Below the pieces are notes generated by a model, which made no database searches, was not told the DNA's origin, and was given only the letters and a program-made list of their open reading frames with translations. Positions 18,301-26,015 of a stretch of 64,000 nucleotides of DNA are shown here, piece after piece (positions within the stretch are counted from its first letter, which is position 1; the number at the start of each line of letters is the position of its first letter). Both the position numbers and the translations under genes were made by a program. Origin of the DNA: Photobacterium frigidiphilum (lineage in GTDB: Bacteria; Pseudomonadota; Gammaproteobacteria; Enterobacterales; Vibrionaceae); contig NZ_PYMJ01000007.1 in assembly GCF_003025615.1 (NCBI RefSeq), positions 62,001 to 126,000 of the forward strand. The letters are read 5' to 3'.

Positions 18301-18333
18301 TTCTTTAATCGAAAAGTCACGGTTACCGATTAG
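15319..18333 (+). CDS. RND-family efflux transporter
   Basis: This 1004-residue proton-driven inner-membrane pump of the HAE-type RND superfamily shows the expected duplicated architecture. The first membrane helix is near 10-30 and the porter domain at about 35-325. Helices 2-6 (about 330-480) hold the proton-relay acidic residues in LLVIGIIVDDSVIVAES. A helix near 515-535 is followed by the second porter domain and helices 8-12 after about 845. GGPPPGEPVEV and DQEIDLRV are typical porter segments. Substrates are likely drugs, bile salts or other amphiphiles but cannot be assigned. It forms an operon with the adaptor upstream and is probably regulated by the divergent two-component system. 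Confidence 0.92.
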   Translation: MNGFIAYFAQRSFLARIMTTMVLLVGAASLSTLKLQELPDIAFEEVEITTQYPGATAQDVEVNITNLIEKEIKPVEGIRKFTSQSSDGLSAISIEMDESADTAKVLRDIQQAVDRVNGLPKDVTNPPLVVQRGTASFEVLTFGVSHQGDYSELQSYARQLEKTLKSVSGVGTISMTGFNEREFWIEIDPIKVSRYKLTFDEVIYAVNNRNLSLSGGMVESWNSDQKIVTMTQVKSIEELAQTVIKVLPTGGLIRLADIAKVVDTFEKASQEGVINGEPAILFSITKGSNADIIATIDNIKTLIENEKSRIGDTFTFSYGLNLADDMSDKFSIVSTNGGIGLILVLAVLSMILKRQIAFWVSVSIPFCVLGVMAVLPILGMNLDSITLAALLLVIGIIVDDSVIVAESIYQEKESGKSALEAAVIGTQKVIKPIIASLTTTALVFIPMFFIPGTMGKAIVVIPITVIIALLFSLAECTYTLPAHLANSLNKTEVKPKTSDYFQSITNAYTNLLTRCLQFKKSVLVIAVIMLAVGVGLVTNLKLDIFPSESAKYIEVYTEVQPGTPLNKVREAHALLEKTITALPKNELKSYELTYSSPVSTGLIVLTNFESRERTADSIIKDLNNKLKNVKELSFVKLSVDAGGPPPGEPVEVRVMNGTPQERNDAVSLVTDWLNTQKGLDKITHNEALKDPQLQIIPQYEWLARYNLTVADLASTLRIAFEGDTVTSTWLGDQEIDLRVILNEDYRTIERLATTKIYTADGVQVPLSRLAKVEHIEAPRLIQHYNGDREVTVTAQITDETLSSVALSETMLTELQSQLPSQVSIEIGGEAESTNETMSGFVVAFPAAIIGIYFVLAIMFNSLLQPLLIMVVIPFAVIAALMALFVHMQPISLFALIGVLGMTGVVVNNSLVLINRINELISEGKDTLHAIMEASASRLRPILLTSLTTVVGLLPLAYGFGGTDVYMGPMSLTLGYGLLFSLPVVLIVIPCLYLTFFNRKVTVTD

Positions 18334-18354
18334 GTTTATATCTCACGTTAATAA

Positions 18355-18396
18355 ATAGCCCGTTCCGTTGACGACTCACTCTGCGGAATGGGCTAT
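18355..18396 (+). terminator. Inverted repeat after the efflux operon, probable terminator
   Basis: ATAGCCCGTTCCG (18355-18367) pairs with CGGAATGGGCTAT (18384-18396), with one G-T wobble, 22 bases after the RND stop codon. There is no T-run, so it could instead be a transcript-stabilising hairpin or a weak terminator. Confidence 0.5.
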
Positions 18397-18405
18397 ACCC
18401 GCTAA

Positions 18406-18723
18406 TTAAGAATAGAAAACAGCCAACCAAATTGTTTCTTCTGTCGGATGTGTCCAACTCACTTTATGACGTTGATGGGCTGAAATATTCACGTAATCAC
18501 CTTCTTTTAAGTGTCGCTCTTTCATCCCTTTTTCGAAGAGGATTTTGGCTTCTCCTTTCACAACCAGCACCCACTCATTTTCTGTTTGATCGTACCAATC
18601 TGAATCGGGGGTAGTGTGCCCTTTAGAAATAATACGTTCAATTCTAACGCTATCGGTTTTGACCAAGTCTTGAAAAATTTCGGAGGGTAAAGTGGAAGGT
18701 ATATCATTCAGTAGGTTTCCCAT
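18406..18723 (-). CDS. Small cupin-domain protein
   Basis: This protein of 105 residues consists of a single cupin beta-barrel. The segments NEWVLVVKGEAKILFE and LKEGDYVNISAHQRHKVSWT correspond to the two conserved cupin motifs, with His residues placed as metal ligands. A frame-extending GTG lies 12 bases upstream, but AAAGGG is adjacent to it and about 11 bases from the ATG at 18723, favouring MGNLLND. It is a stand-alone gene. Such proteins have been described as cytosolic cupins of unknown substrate; no enzyme activity can be assigned. Confidence 0.78.
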   Translation of the reverse strand: MGNLLNDIPSTLPSEIFQDLVKTDSVRIERIISKGHTTPDSDWYDQTENEWVLVVKGEAKILFEKGMKERHLKEGDYVNISAHQRHKVSWTHPTEETIWLAVFYS

Positions 18724-18783
18724 CGTATTGTTCACCCTTTATCTATTAATATCTATTTCATTAAAACCAAAAAACAAATACAA

Positions 18784-18816
18784 AAACGGGTAAGTATATT
18801 TCTACCTTACCCGTTT
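18784..18816 (-). terminator. Rho-independent terminator of the coiled-coil gene
   Basis: AAACGGGTAAG (18784-18794) pairs with CTTACCCGTTT (18806-18816). On the minus strand the stem is followed by a T-rich tract, so it ends the gene at 18841-19527. Confidence 0.85.
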
Positions 18817-18840
18817 AAATAATGCGTAATATACAAATGA

Positions 18841-19527
18841 TTACTTCGGTAAATCTATCTCAATTTTAGAATTTAGTTGCTCTAGCTCAGCCTCAAGCGC
18901 AGTGACTTTTGCTTCCTCTGCATCAACAAGATCAAGCTTTTTTTCATATTTATCACAATCGGCTTGCGATACCCAATTCCAACTGGTGCCTGATTTAAAT
19001 TCATCACAAGCTTGTTTGAATTTTTCAGCTGTAACCTTTGCTTTATCAACATCTGATTTTGCAGTAGCAACTTGTTTTTGTAGTTGTAACTGCTGCTGAT
19101 AAAGCTCTTTCGAATTGGTGAGAACAACTTGTTGCTTTTCAGCCGTTGTTTTCAGCTCAACCACTTTTGTATCCAGCTTTTTCTGAGTAACAGATAACTT
19201 CTTTTGCTTTTTATTTAGTTCAGCTATTTGGGCTTCATAATCAGCTTTTTGCTGTGCAATTTCGATATTTTTCTGCTCTAACTGAGCGATAACTTGCTCA
19301 AGCTCTAATGATTTCTTTGTTTCCAATTGCTCAAATTGTGTTTGTTGAGCCTCTTTTTGTTGCTGTAATTCTACATTTTTTGTCGTCAGGATATCGTACT
19401 CAGCTTTCGTTGGGCCTGGGTTACGGTTCCAAACAGCAGTAGCCAAAACAAAGCCCAATACAATACCAAGTACTAATGCCACTTTCCATGATGACATCAT
19501 GTTTGTCGATCCCACGTTAGTTGACAT
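18841..19527 (-). CDS. Membrane-anchored coiled-coil protein
   Basis: This 228-residue protein has one N-terminal membrane helix (about residues 13-32, WKVALVLGIVLGFVLATAVW) and then a nearly continuous coiled coil from about 45 to 165 rich in Gln, Lys and Glu. Near residue 170 a short cysteine-containing segment (ACDEFKSGTSWNWV, then DCDKYEKK) breaks the coil before a final helix. This places a long rod in the periplasm or cytoplasm, anchored at the inner membrane. A good AGAGGAAG ribosome-binding site precedes the ATG. No known family is recognised. A perfect 14-base palindrome 35 bases upstream could regulate it. Confidence 0.68.
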   Translation of the reverse strand: MSTNVGSTNMMSSWKVALVLGIVLGFVLATAVWNRNPGPTKAEYDILTTKNVELQQQKEAQQTQFEQLETKKSLELEQVIAQLEQKNIEIAQQKADYEAQIAELNKKQKKLSVTQKKLDTKVVELKTTAEKQQVVLTNSKELYQQQLQLQKQVATAKSDVDKAKVTAEKFKQACDEFKSGTSWNWVSQADCDKYEKKLDLVDAEEAKVTALEAELEQLNSKIEIDLPK

Positions 19528-19561
19528 ATTGTTTTCTTCCTCTTGAATTCTTTAGAATTAC

Positions 19562-19575
19562 ATACCTATAGGTAT
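19562..19575. promoter_or_regulatory. Perfect 14-bp palindrome, candidate operator
   Basis: ATACCTATAGGTAT is fully palindromic and lies 35 bases upstream of the coiled-coil gene start, inside a 339-base intergenic region (19528-19866) that otherwise shows only AT-rich sequence and the promoter of the divergent gene at 19867. No known regulator was matched. Confidence 0.4.
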
Positions 19576-19866
19576 TACGGTATATATCCATATGATAACT
19601 CTAATACTATCAGCAAGATGATACCTTTATGTCATAATAATATCTCAAATCTCAGTAAAACCATGTAAATCTACGTTAGGTGCTAATTAATTGTTCAGGT
19701 TTTAAAAATCATTCAAACCCTAATGTCTCATAATTAATAGTTCCACCGTCTGAGACACCCAGCACACCGCATACTAACTATCTTCAAATAGTCGTGATTA
19801 TCAAATCGATGTTACTGATACATCCCAATTAATATCAACAAACAACAAAGCAGTTAAGGCAATATT

Positions 19867-20379
19867 ATGATTACTGAATTAATTTTTTTAACGGTATCTG
19901 CCTTCTCAACACCTCTGCTTGAGAACTCGACTTACGAGCAAGATAACACTCATTGTCGCTTAACGATCAATGAAGAAAGGCATCAAAATGATATTGTATT
20001 GGTTTTTTCTGCAAGCTCTGAAAAGCAGCACCAAGTACACATCTACCATAGTATTCCGCAAGAGTCCCCCTCTTCAGGTTTACTGACTCAACTCTCTTTA
20101 CATCAAGGTGAGTTACTACAAAAGAATCAATACATCATTAATCATGCACTTTATAAAGTCGTTAATAATGATATAACGATCTACTCAACAGCGATTGGTT
20201 CAGAGCAGAACAGTGCTCAAGACTTCATGGATAGCTTTCAAAGGGGCGGCTATAAGACTCAAGTCACTATTGATGGAATTGAAAAAAAACTTTCATTTGT
20301 CGCCGATCACCAGCAAGCACTGGCGTTTTATCAATGCGCTCAACTCGCCTCAAATGATTACGCTAGACATACAAAATAA
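19867..20379 (+). CDS. Hypothetical protein, 170 aa, possibly exported
   Basis: The N-terminus MITELIFLTVSAFSTPLLEN is short and hydrophobic and could act as a weak signal peptide. The rest is polar and predicted to be beta-rich, with two cysteines (THCRLTI and FYQCAQL) that might pair. AAGG lies 8 bases ahead of the ATG. There is no recognisable family. It is followed 100 bases later by an RhtB-type exporter on the same strand, with no sign of functional coupling. The function is unknown. Confidence 0.5.
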   Translation: MITELIFLTVSAFSTPLLENSTYEQDNTHCRLTINEERHQNDIVLVFSASSEKQHQVHIYHSIPQESPSSGLLTQLSLHQGELLQKNQYIINHALYKVVNNDITIYSTAIGSEQNSAQDFMDSFQRGGYKTQVTIDGIEKKLSFVADHQQALAFYQCAQLASNDYARHTK

Positions 20380-20481
20380 AAGACATTCATTCATTCTGCT
20401 GATAATGTGCAAATTACCATGTTTGCATTAACGTACACATAAACGTTTATTGAAAAGTGCTTAGTTAGAAGGATAGAACGC

Positions 20482-21126
20482 ATGCCAGTAGCAGAATGGA
20501 TAACATTTGTTGTCGCGATCTCAATACTTACCATCACACCAGGGTTAGATACTGTACTTGTGATCAGAAATACCAGCCGAGGTGGTTGGAAAGATGGGGT
20601 AACCAGTAGCTTTGGCATTTGCAGCGGCTTATTTGTGCATGCAACGCTTTCTGCCGTGGGTATATCCTTTATCTTGGTACAATCTGCATGGTTATTTCAA
20701 ACGGTTAAAATTATTGGTGCGGCATACCTTATCTACCTTGGCATTTGTAGCTTACGAAGCGGCTGGAAAGCTGGTTCTTTAGGGATTGTGTCAAATCAAA
20801 TAAGTGACAATCAATTCAATATGAAGCGCTCTTTTTCTGAAGGCTTTCTGTCAAATGTGCTAAACCCTAAAACCGCTATTTTTTATCTCGCTTTTTTGCC
20901 TCAATTTATTAACCCTGAAGGTTCTGCCATTTCACAATCTTTCATTCTTGCTGGCATCCATTTTATTTTGGCTATGACATGGCAATCATCATTAGCATTC
21001 GTCATAGAGCGAGCAAAAAGCTGGTTAGCAAAGCCAAAAACAAATCAATGGCTTCAATCTTTAACGGGCTGTGTAATGGTCGGGCTAGGCTTACAGCTAT
21101 TATTGAGCAAAAACGTTCGCCTTTAA
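20482..21126 (+). CDS. LysE/RhtB-family amino-acid exporter
   Basis: This 214-residue inner-membrane protein has six membrane segments. The family marker TITPGLDTVLVIRNTSRGG stands at residues about 16-34, and SEGFLSNVLNPKTAIFYLAFLPQF near residue 115 is the second conserved block. RhtB-type proteins export homoserine, threonine, leucine or related amino acids. The specificity here is unknown. A strong GAAGGAT ribosome-binding site precedes the ATG. It is apparently monocistronic. Confidence 0.87.
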   Translation: MPVAEWITFVVAISILTITPGLDTVLVIRNTSRGGWKDGVTSSFGICSGLFVHATLSAVGISFILVQSAWLFQTVKIIGAAYLIYLGICSLRSGWKAGSLGIVSNQISDNQFNMKRSFSEGFLSNVLNPKTAIFYLAFLPQFINPEGSAISQSFILAGIHFILAMTWQSSLAFVIERAKSWLAKPKTNQWLQSLTGCVMVGLGLQLLLSKNVRL

Positions 21127-21335
21127 CGATCATACCCAACTACTGATAAAACCAGCATTAAATAGGCCTCACATTGTTTGCGCTAGAAATGAAAATGTTA
21201 AATCTAACATTGCCAGCTCTACCGCAAACACTGTTTATTAACACACAGAATCTTTTACTCCCCCTCTCGTTCTCGCATACCGTCAATGGCGCACATTAGT
21301 ACAGCCAATTTTATTAGGTGAACGGAGAAATCAGT

Positions 21336-22223
21336 TTGAAACTTTCTAAGCTATCAATCGCTATCGCATTAACGTCGACCGTATTTAATCCTTTCTATTC
21401 GTACAATGCGAATTCAAATACGTTGATGCAGGCGAAGCACTTTGATCAAGCCAATTTTCTCGATTCCCCCACACTGAAAACACGTGAAGATATTACCGAT
21501 TATTTAGTCAGTGAAAAATTAGACGGCATACGTGCGTATTGGAATGGTAAAACCTTATTGACGCGAAGTGGCAAAACCATTCATGCACCCAGTTGGTTCA
21601 CCGGCCCATTACCCAATACCGCTTTGGATGGCGAATTGTGGGTAGCAAGAGGGAAATTTCAGCAAGTTGCCAAAACAGTATTGGATAACAAACCAAACGA
21701 CGATGAGTGGCGATCAATTAAATTTATGATCTTTGATCTCCCTTCGAACTCAGCACCTTTTGAACATCGCTATCAGCAATTACTTAACGACATTAATCTG
21801 ACTCAGATTGCACACGTCAGTATTGTGCAACAAAAAATCGTGACAGATATAACAGCATTAGAAATGCAGCTAAAACTGTTAGATGAGAGCAACGGTGAAG
21901 GGTTAATGCTGCACCATCGCCATAATGGCTATCATCCAGGGCGAAGTGATCAATTATTAAAACTCAAATCCTATCAAGATGCAGAAGCAACCGTTATTGG
22001 TTACACAGAAGGAAATGGTAAATTCGACAATAAGATGGGCGCTTTATGGGTAGTTACACCTGACGACATTACGTTTAAAATTGGATCTGGCTTTAAAAAT
22101 TTTGATCGTGAAAATCCCCCCGCGGTCGGTACAACCATTCTCTTTCGGTATAATGGCGTAACAAACAGTGGCATTCCACGATTTGCACGGTTCATTCGAA
22201 TACGTGATGATCTCGATATTTAA
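21336..22223 (+). CDS. ATP-dependent DNA ligase, exported (LigE type)
   Basis: This minimal DNA ligase consists only of adenylation and oligonucleotide-binding domains. The adenylation lysine is in SEKLDGIRAYW (the KxDG motif). LDGELWVAR, MIFDLPS and GEGLMLHH give motifs III to IV, and LKLKSYQDAEATVIGY gives motif V. An N-terminal signal-like segment (KLSKLSIAIALTSTVF) suggests export to the periplasm, as proposed for Lig E enzymes linked to DNA uptake. The frame opens at a GTG (21318), but CGGAG lies 8 bases before the TTG at 21336, which gives a cleaner signal peptide, so TTG was preferred. It has no operon partner. Confidence 0.85.
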   Translation: MKLSKLSIAIALTSTVFNPFYSYNANSNTLMQAKHFDQANFLDSPTLKTREDITDYLVSEKLDGIRAYWNGKTLLTRSGKTIHAPSWFTGPLPNTALDGELWVARGKFQQVAKTVLDNKPNDDEWRSIKFMIFDLPSNSAPFEHRYQQLLNDINLTQIAHVSIVQQKIVTDITALEMQLKLLDESNGEGLMLHHRHNGYHPGRSDQLLKLKSYQDAEATVIGYTEGNGKFDNKMGALWVVTPDDITFKIGSGFKNFDRENPPAVGTTILFRYNGVTNSGIPRFARFIRIRDDLDI

Positions 22224-22410
22224 ATAATGAGTACTTCTAATCGTAAACACAGCTATATTATCAATATTTCACTCGTTATTAGTCTAAACCTCAACATCAT
22301 AATCTTGCGAAATTAGGTTAAATAGCAGTGATTGTTTTCAACAATTGCTGTTCACAGTTTTAAAAAGCCATACTTTCGTCTGTTTACACTGACTGTACGC
22401 TTTAGTTTAC

Positions 22411-22424
22411 TGATAACGTTATCA
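22411..22424. promoter_or_regulatory. Perfect 14-bp palindrome upstream of the bkd operon
   Basis: TGATAACGTTATCA is fully palindromic with a central CG, the form of LacI-family operators. It is the only clear element in the 443-base gap (22224-22666) between the DNA ligase gene and the bkd operon, about 240 bases ahead of the bkd start. The regulator is unknown. Confidence 0.4.
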
Positions 22425-22666
22425 TAACCGCAAGCAGGATTTAACATTTTAGTTACACTTAACATATCTGGTTATACCAAGATTTTTCACTAGATAGAGT
22501 GGTGTTAACAGCAAGATTATGTATCGCTAAGAACATACCCAGAACAGAACTTCAGATAATAACCATGAATAGCGATCCTAAAACCACATAATTCTCGGTA
22601 TCACCTTTGGCGTTTATACGTTATTTGCTGCCTTCTGCTGAAGCGTAGCATCAGAAGGAGCTTGAG

Positions 22667-23830
22667 ATGAATGTTCAGGCATTACCCATGCATCGGTTCA
22701 TAGACCACCATGGTAACCTCGTCAGCCAGCTCCCTGCTTGGGCTGATCAGTCAATATTGAAAGGTTTTTACTGCGACATGGTATTAACCCGAACTTATGA
22801 TAATAAAGCTGTTGCCCTTCAACGTACCGGTAAGTTAGGGACTTACCCCTCTCACCTTGGCGCAGAAGCCATTGGCATTGCGATTGGGCGTGCTTTACGA
22901 GCCGATGATGTGTTCATCCCTTACTACCGTGATATGCCTGCAATGTGGGCGCGTGGTATTGCGATGGAAAAAAACCTGCAATATTGGGGGGGCGATGAAA
23001 GAGGCAGTGATTTCAGTGTTACAAACGATCAAACATCTACCAATTTCACAACACCTAGCAATTTAACAATACCTAATAACACCACACAATCACCCAATAA
23101 TTCACATTGCCGAGACTTGCCCTTTTGCGTTCCTATCGCTACACAATGTACCCATGCTGTGGGTGTTGCATCCGCATTAAAAATTGAAGGTGGTCACAAG
23201 GCTGCATTGGTCACCTGTGGTGATGGCGCCACATCAAAAGGTGACTTCCTCGAATCAATCAACTGTGCAGGTACGTGGAATATTCCACTGGTTTTTGTCG
23301 TGAATAATAACCAATGGGCAATCTCTGTACCACGACGCCTTCAATGTGGTGCTGATTTCTTATCAGAAAAAGCCAAAGGCGCTGGTATTCCGGGGTTAAC
23401 GGTTGATGGTAATGACATCGTCGCAATGTTTGATGCGGTACAAATTAGTTTAGATCGTGCACGAAAAGGAAAAGGAGCAACGTTAATTGAAGCCATCAGT
23501 TACCGATTAGGCGACCATACTACCGCTGATGACGCGAGTCGCTACCGGAGTGAAGATGAACTTCATGAAGCATGGGGGTTCGAGCCTATTAGTCGTTTAA
23601 AAACCTATTTAATGCGTCAAGGTTTATGGTCAGAGCAAGACGATAAACAATGGCAAGAACATTGCCAAGAGGTGGTAGAACAAGCCGTTGAACGCTATCT
23701 AAACATCCCTGTACAAGCACCCGAAACTGCTTTCGATTTTCTTTATGAATCCTTAAACACCGAGCTGCATCAACAACGTGATGAATTAATCAATAAAGCA
23801 ATGCGCATGCAAGGAGGTAAACATGGCTGA
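22667..23830 (+). CDS. bkdA1: Branched-chain 2-oxoacid dehydrogenase E1, alpha subunit
   Basis: This 387-residue thiamine-diphosphate-dependent E1 alpha subunit decarboxylates the 2-oxoacids of leucine, isoleucine and valine. The thiamine motif runs GDGATSKGDFLESINCAGTW (about 191-210) to VVNNNQWAIS, and the phosphorylation-loop-like YRLGDHTTADDASRYR follows. Residues about 115-148, between GGDERGS and LPFCVPI, form an Asn/Thr/Ser-rich stretch absent from the family pattern I know. AAGGAG precedes the ATG. The gene overlaps E1 beta by 8 bases. Pyruvate dehydrogenase is an alternative, but the neighbouring ETF, liu and valine genes favour branched-chain substrates. Confidence 0.85.
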   Translation: MNVQALPMHRFIDHHGNLVSQLPAWADQSILKGFYCDMVLTRTYDNKAVALQRTGKLGTYPSHLGAEAIGIAIGRALRADDVFIPYYRDMPAMWARGIAMEKNLQYWGGDERGSDFSVTNDQTSTNFTTPSNLTIPNNTTQSPNNSHCRDLPFCVPIATQCTHAVGVASALKIEGGHKAALVTCGDGATSKGDFLESINCAGTWNIPLVFVVNNNQWAISVPRRLQCGADFLSEKAKGAGIPGLTVDGNDIVAMFDAVQISLDRARKGKGATLIEAISYRLGDHTTADDASRYRSEDELHEAWGFEPISRLKTYLMRQGLWSEQDDKQWQEHCQEVVEQAVERYLNIPVQAPETAFDFLYESLNTELHQQRDELINKAMRMQGGKHG

Positions 23831-24806
23831 TATGACGTTACTTGAAGCGGTGAACCTTGCTTTACATCATGAGATGGAACATGACCCCAAAGTGGTTGTA
23901 TTGGGTGAAGATGTCGGCGACAACGGCGGCGTATTTCGCGCAACGGTTGGACTTAAAGCTAAGTTTGGTCTCAAGCGTGTTATTGACTCGCCATTAGCCG
24001 AAGCATTAATTGGTGGCGTTACGGTTGGTATGGCTTCACAAGGCTTACGACCCGTTGCAGAATTCCAATTTCAAGGATTTGTGTTTCCCGCGATGGAACA
24101 CCTTATGTGTCATGCTGCACGAATGAGAAATCGAACACGAGGTCGACTTACCTGCCCTGCTGTTTTTCGTGCTCCTTTTGGTGGGGGTATACACGCACCA
24201 GAACATCATTCTGAAAGTATTGAAGCGTTATTTGCTCATATTCCAGGATTTAAAGTCGTTATTCCATCGTCACCTCAGCGTGCATATGGGTTATTACTTG
24301 CCTCTATTCGTAGCAATGATCCTGTCATGTTTTTTGAACCGAAGCGTATTTATCGAACCGTCAAATCAGATGTGAACGATAACGGTAAAGCCTTACCCCT
24401 AGATACGTGTTTCACACTGCGCAAAGGTCGTGATCTCACCTTGGTCACTTGGGGGGCATGTGTTGTGGAATCATTACAGGCAGCGAGTACCCTTTCGTCA
24501 CAAGGCATAGAAGTTGAAGTGATTGACCTAGCGAGTATAAAACCTATCGATATGGCAACGATTATTCATTCATTAGAAAAAACTGGTCGCCTACTTGTTG
24601 TGCATGAAGCGAGCAAAACCTGTGGTGTAGGTGCAGAAATTTTGGCGCGTACAGCAGAACACGCGATGTGTTTATTAAAAGCACCACCAAAACGAGTAAC
24701 GGGAATGGATACCATCATGCCTTATTATCGCAATGAAGATTATTTTATGATTCAGGAAGAAGACATTGTGATAGCTGCGCGAGAATTAGTGGAGGGTTGG
24801 AAATGA
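23823..24806 (+). CDS. bkdA2: Branched-chain 2-oxoacid dehydrogenase E1, beta subunit
   Basis: This 327-residue transketolase-fold subunit completes the E1 heterotetramer. VLGEDVGDNGGVFRAT at about 26-41, DSPLAEALIGGVTVGMA and AEFQFQGFVFPAMEHL are characteristic of E1 beta, and the C-terminal domain contains LVTWGACVVESLQAA and VIDLASIKPID. GGAGG precedes the ATG, which lies inside the end of E1 alpha. Its TGA overlaps the E2 ATG (ATGA), so all three genes are translationally coupled. Confidence 0.88.
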   Translation: MADMTLLEAVNLALHHEMEHDPKVVVLGEDVGDNGGVFRATVGLKAKFGLKRVIDSPLAEALIGGVTVGMASQGLRPVAEFQFQGFVFPAMEHLMCHAARMRNRTRGRLTCPAVFRAPFGGGIHAPEHHSESIEALFAHIPGFKVVIPSSPQRAYGLLLASIRSNDPVMFFEPKRIYRTVKSDVNDNGKALPLDTCFTLRKGRDLTLVTWGACVVESLQAASTLSSQGIEVEVIDLASIKPIDMATIIHSLEKTGRLLVVHEASKTCGVGAEILARTAEHAMCLLKAPPKRVTGMDTIMPYYRNEDYFMIQEEDIVIAARELVEGWK

Positions 24807-25954
24807 AGTCATTTATGCTACCTGACCTCGGCGAAGGGCTAGCCGAATCTGAAATTGTTGAATGGCATATTAAATCCGGTGACGTGGTTAAAGTTGATCA
24901 AATCGTTCTTACCGTTGAAACAGCCAAAGCCACCGTCGATATTCCCGCCCCTTACAGTGGAAAAATCATCAACCGTTACGGTAAAGAAGGTGATGTTATA
25001 AATATAGGCAGCCTATTGCTAGAGATTGAAGAAGTGGGCGCAACTGCATCAACTACATCAACAAAAACAGCCGCCAAGAAAGAAGATGCTGCAACTGTGG
25101 TCGGTAATGTTTCACATCAAAGCCATCACGTTGATATCGATGACTTTTGGATTGGAAGCGATCAAAATACCACTCATGATAATATTATTACTGCAATGCC
25201 CTCTGCACGATTATTAGCACAACGATTAGGCGTCGACTTACACGGTATTATAGGAAGCGGACCTGACGGTTTAATTGTCGATGCCGATATTTATAATGAA
25301 TGCGATAAACAACTGCCAGGCACTGAAGTACTGAAAGGTGCAAGGCGAACCATGGTTAACACGATGGCGGAATCTCACCATAACGTTGCCGCGGTCACCA
25401 TTACAGAAGAAGCCTTATTAGCTGATTGGTTAGCCAATGAAGACATTTCTATTCGCTTGATACAAGCAGTTATTAACGCCTGCCAACAAGAGCCCGCCCT
25501 TAATGCATGGTTTGACGCTGAAACAATGACGCGCTGTGTTCACAGTACGGTTAATGTTGGTATTGCAGTCGATAGTGCCCATGGTCTTTATGTTCCAGTA
25601 TTGCGCCATGCTGACGAATATAGCCCTAAAGGGGTTCGTCAATGGTTAGATAAAACAGTAAAAGGTATTCGAGAACGAAGGATTGGTCGCGAGCAGTTAC
25701 AGCATGCCACTATAACGTTGTCTAACTTTGGTGCGATTGCGGGTATTTATGCCACTCCGGTTGTGTCTCCGCCTCAAGTCGCCATTGTGGGGGCTGGTAG
25801 GATAATCGAAAAAGTAATCATAAAAGATGGGCAACCGATAGCGGTTAAAGCAATGCCCTTGTCGATGACATTTGATCACAGGGCTTGTACGGGAGGCGAA
25901 GCAGCGCGCTTCATAAAAGCATTGGTTGAACACTTACAACAAGCCACGGTTTAG
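24803..25954 (+). CDS. bkdB: Branched-chain 2-oxoacid dehydrogenase E2 (dihydrolipoyl acyltransferase)
   Basis: This E2 core transfers the acyl group to CoA. It has one lipoyl domain (about 1-78) with the modified lysine in VETAKATV. A linker follows, then the peripheral subunit-binding domain (AMPSARLLAQRLGVDLHGI, about 130-150), and the catalytic domain ending in MTFDHRACTGGEAA with the active-site His. GGAGGG lies 6 bases before the ATG at 24803; a TTG two codons earlier also fits the frame. No E3 (lipoamide dehydrogenase) gene follows, so E3 must be shared with other complexes. At 383 residues it is a normal single-lipoyl E2. Confidence 0.88.
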   Translation: MKSFMLPDLGEGLAESEIVEWHIKSGDVVKVDQIVLTVETAKATVDIPAPYSGKIINRYGKEGDVINIGSLLLEIEEVGATASTTSTKTAAKKEDAATVVGNVSHQSHHVDIDDFWIGSDQNTTHDNIITAMPSARLLAQRLGVDLHGIIGSGPDGLIVDADIYNECDKQLPGTEVLKGARRTMVNTMAESHHNVAAVTITEEALLADWLANEDISIRLIQAVINACQQEPALNAWFDAETMTRCVHSTVNVGIAVDSAHGLYVPVLRHADEYSPKGVRQWLDKTVKGIRERRIGREQLQHATITLSNFGAIAGIYATPVVSPPQVAIVGAGRIIEKVIIKDGQPIAVKAMPLSMTFDHRACTGGEAARFIKALVEHLQQATV

Positions 25955-25985
25955 CTGGTTTAGCTTAAAAAAGCAGGGTATATAA

Positions 25986-26010
25986 AAAGCGGCAATATAG
26001 CCGCTTTTTT
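25986..26010. terminator. Bidirectional rho-independent terminator
   Basis: AAAGCGGC (25986-25993) pairs with GCCGCTTT (26000-26007) and is followed by T's on the plus strand. The upstream A-run does the same for the minus strand. It separates bkdB from the convergent etfA. Confidence 0.92.
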
Positions 26011-26015
26011 ACATA

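Noticed and set aside
22224..22666. Possible riboswitch or leader RNA before the bkd operon
   Set aside because: Apart from the 14-base palindrome I found no conserved aptamer sequence or stable terminator/antiterminator pair.
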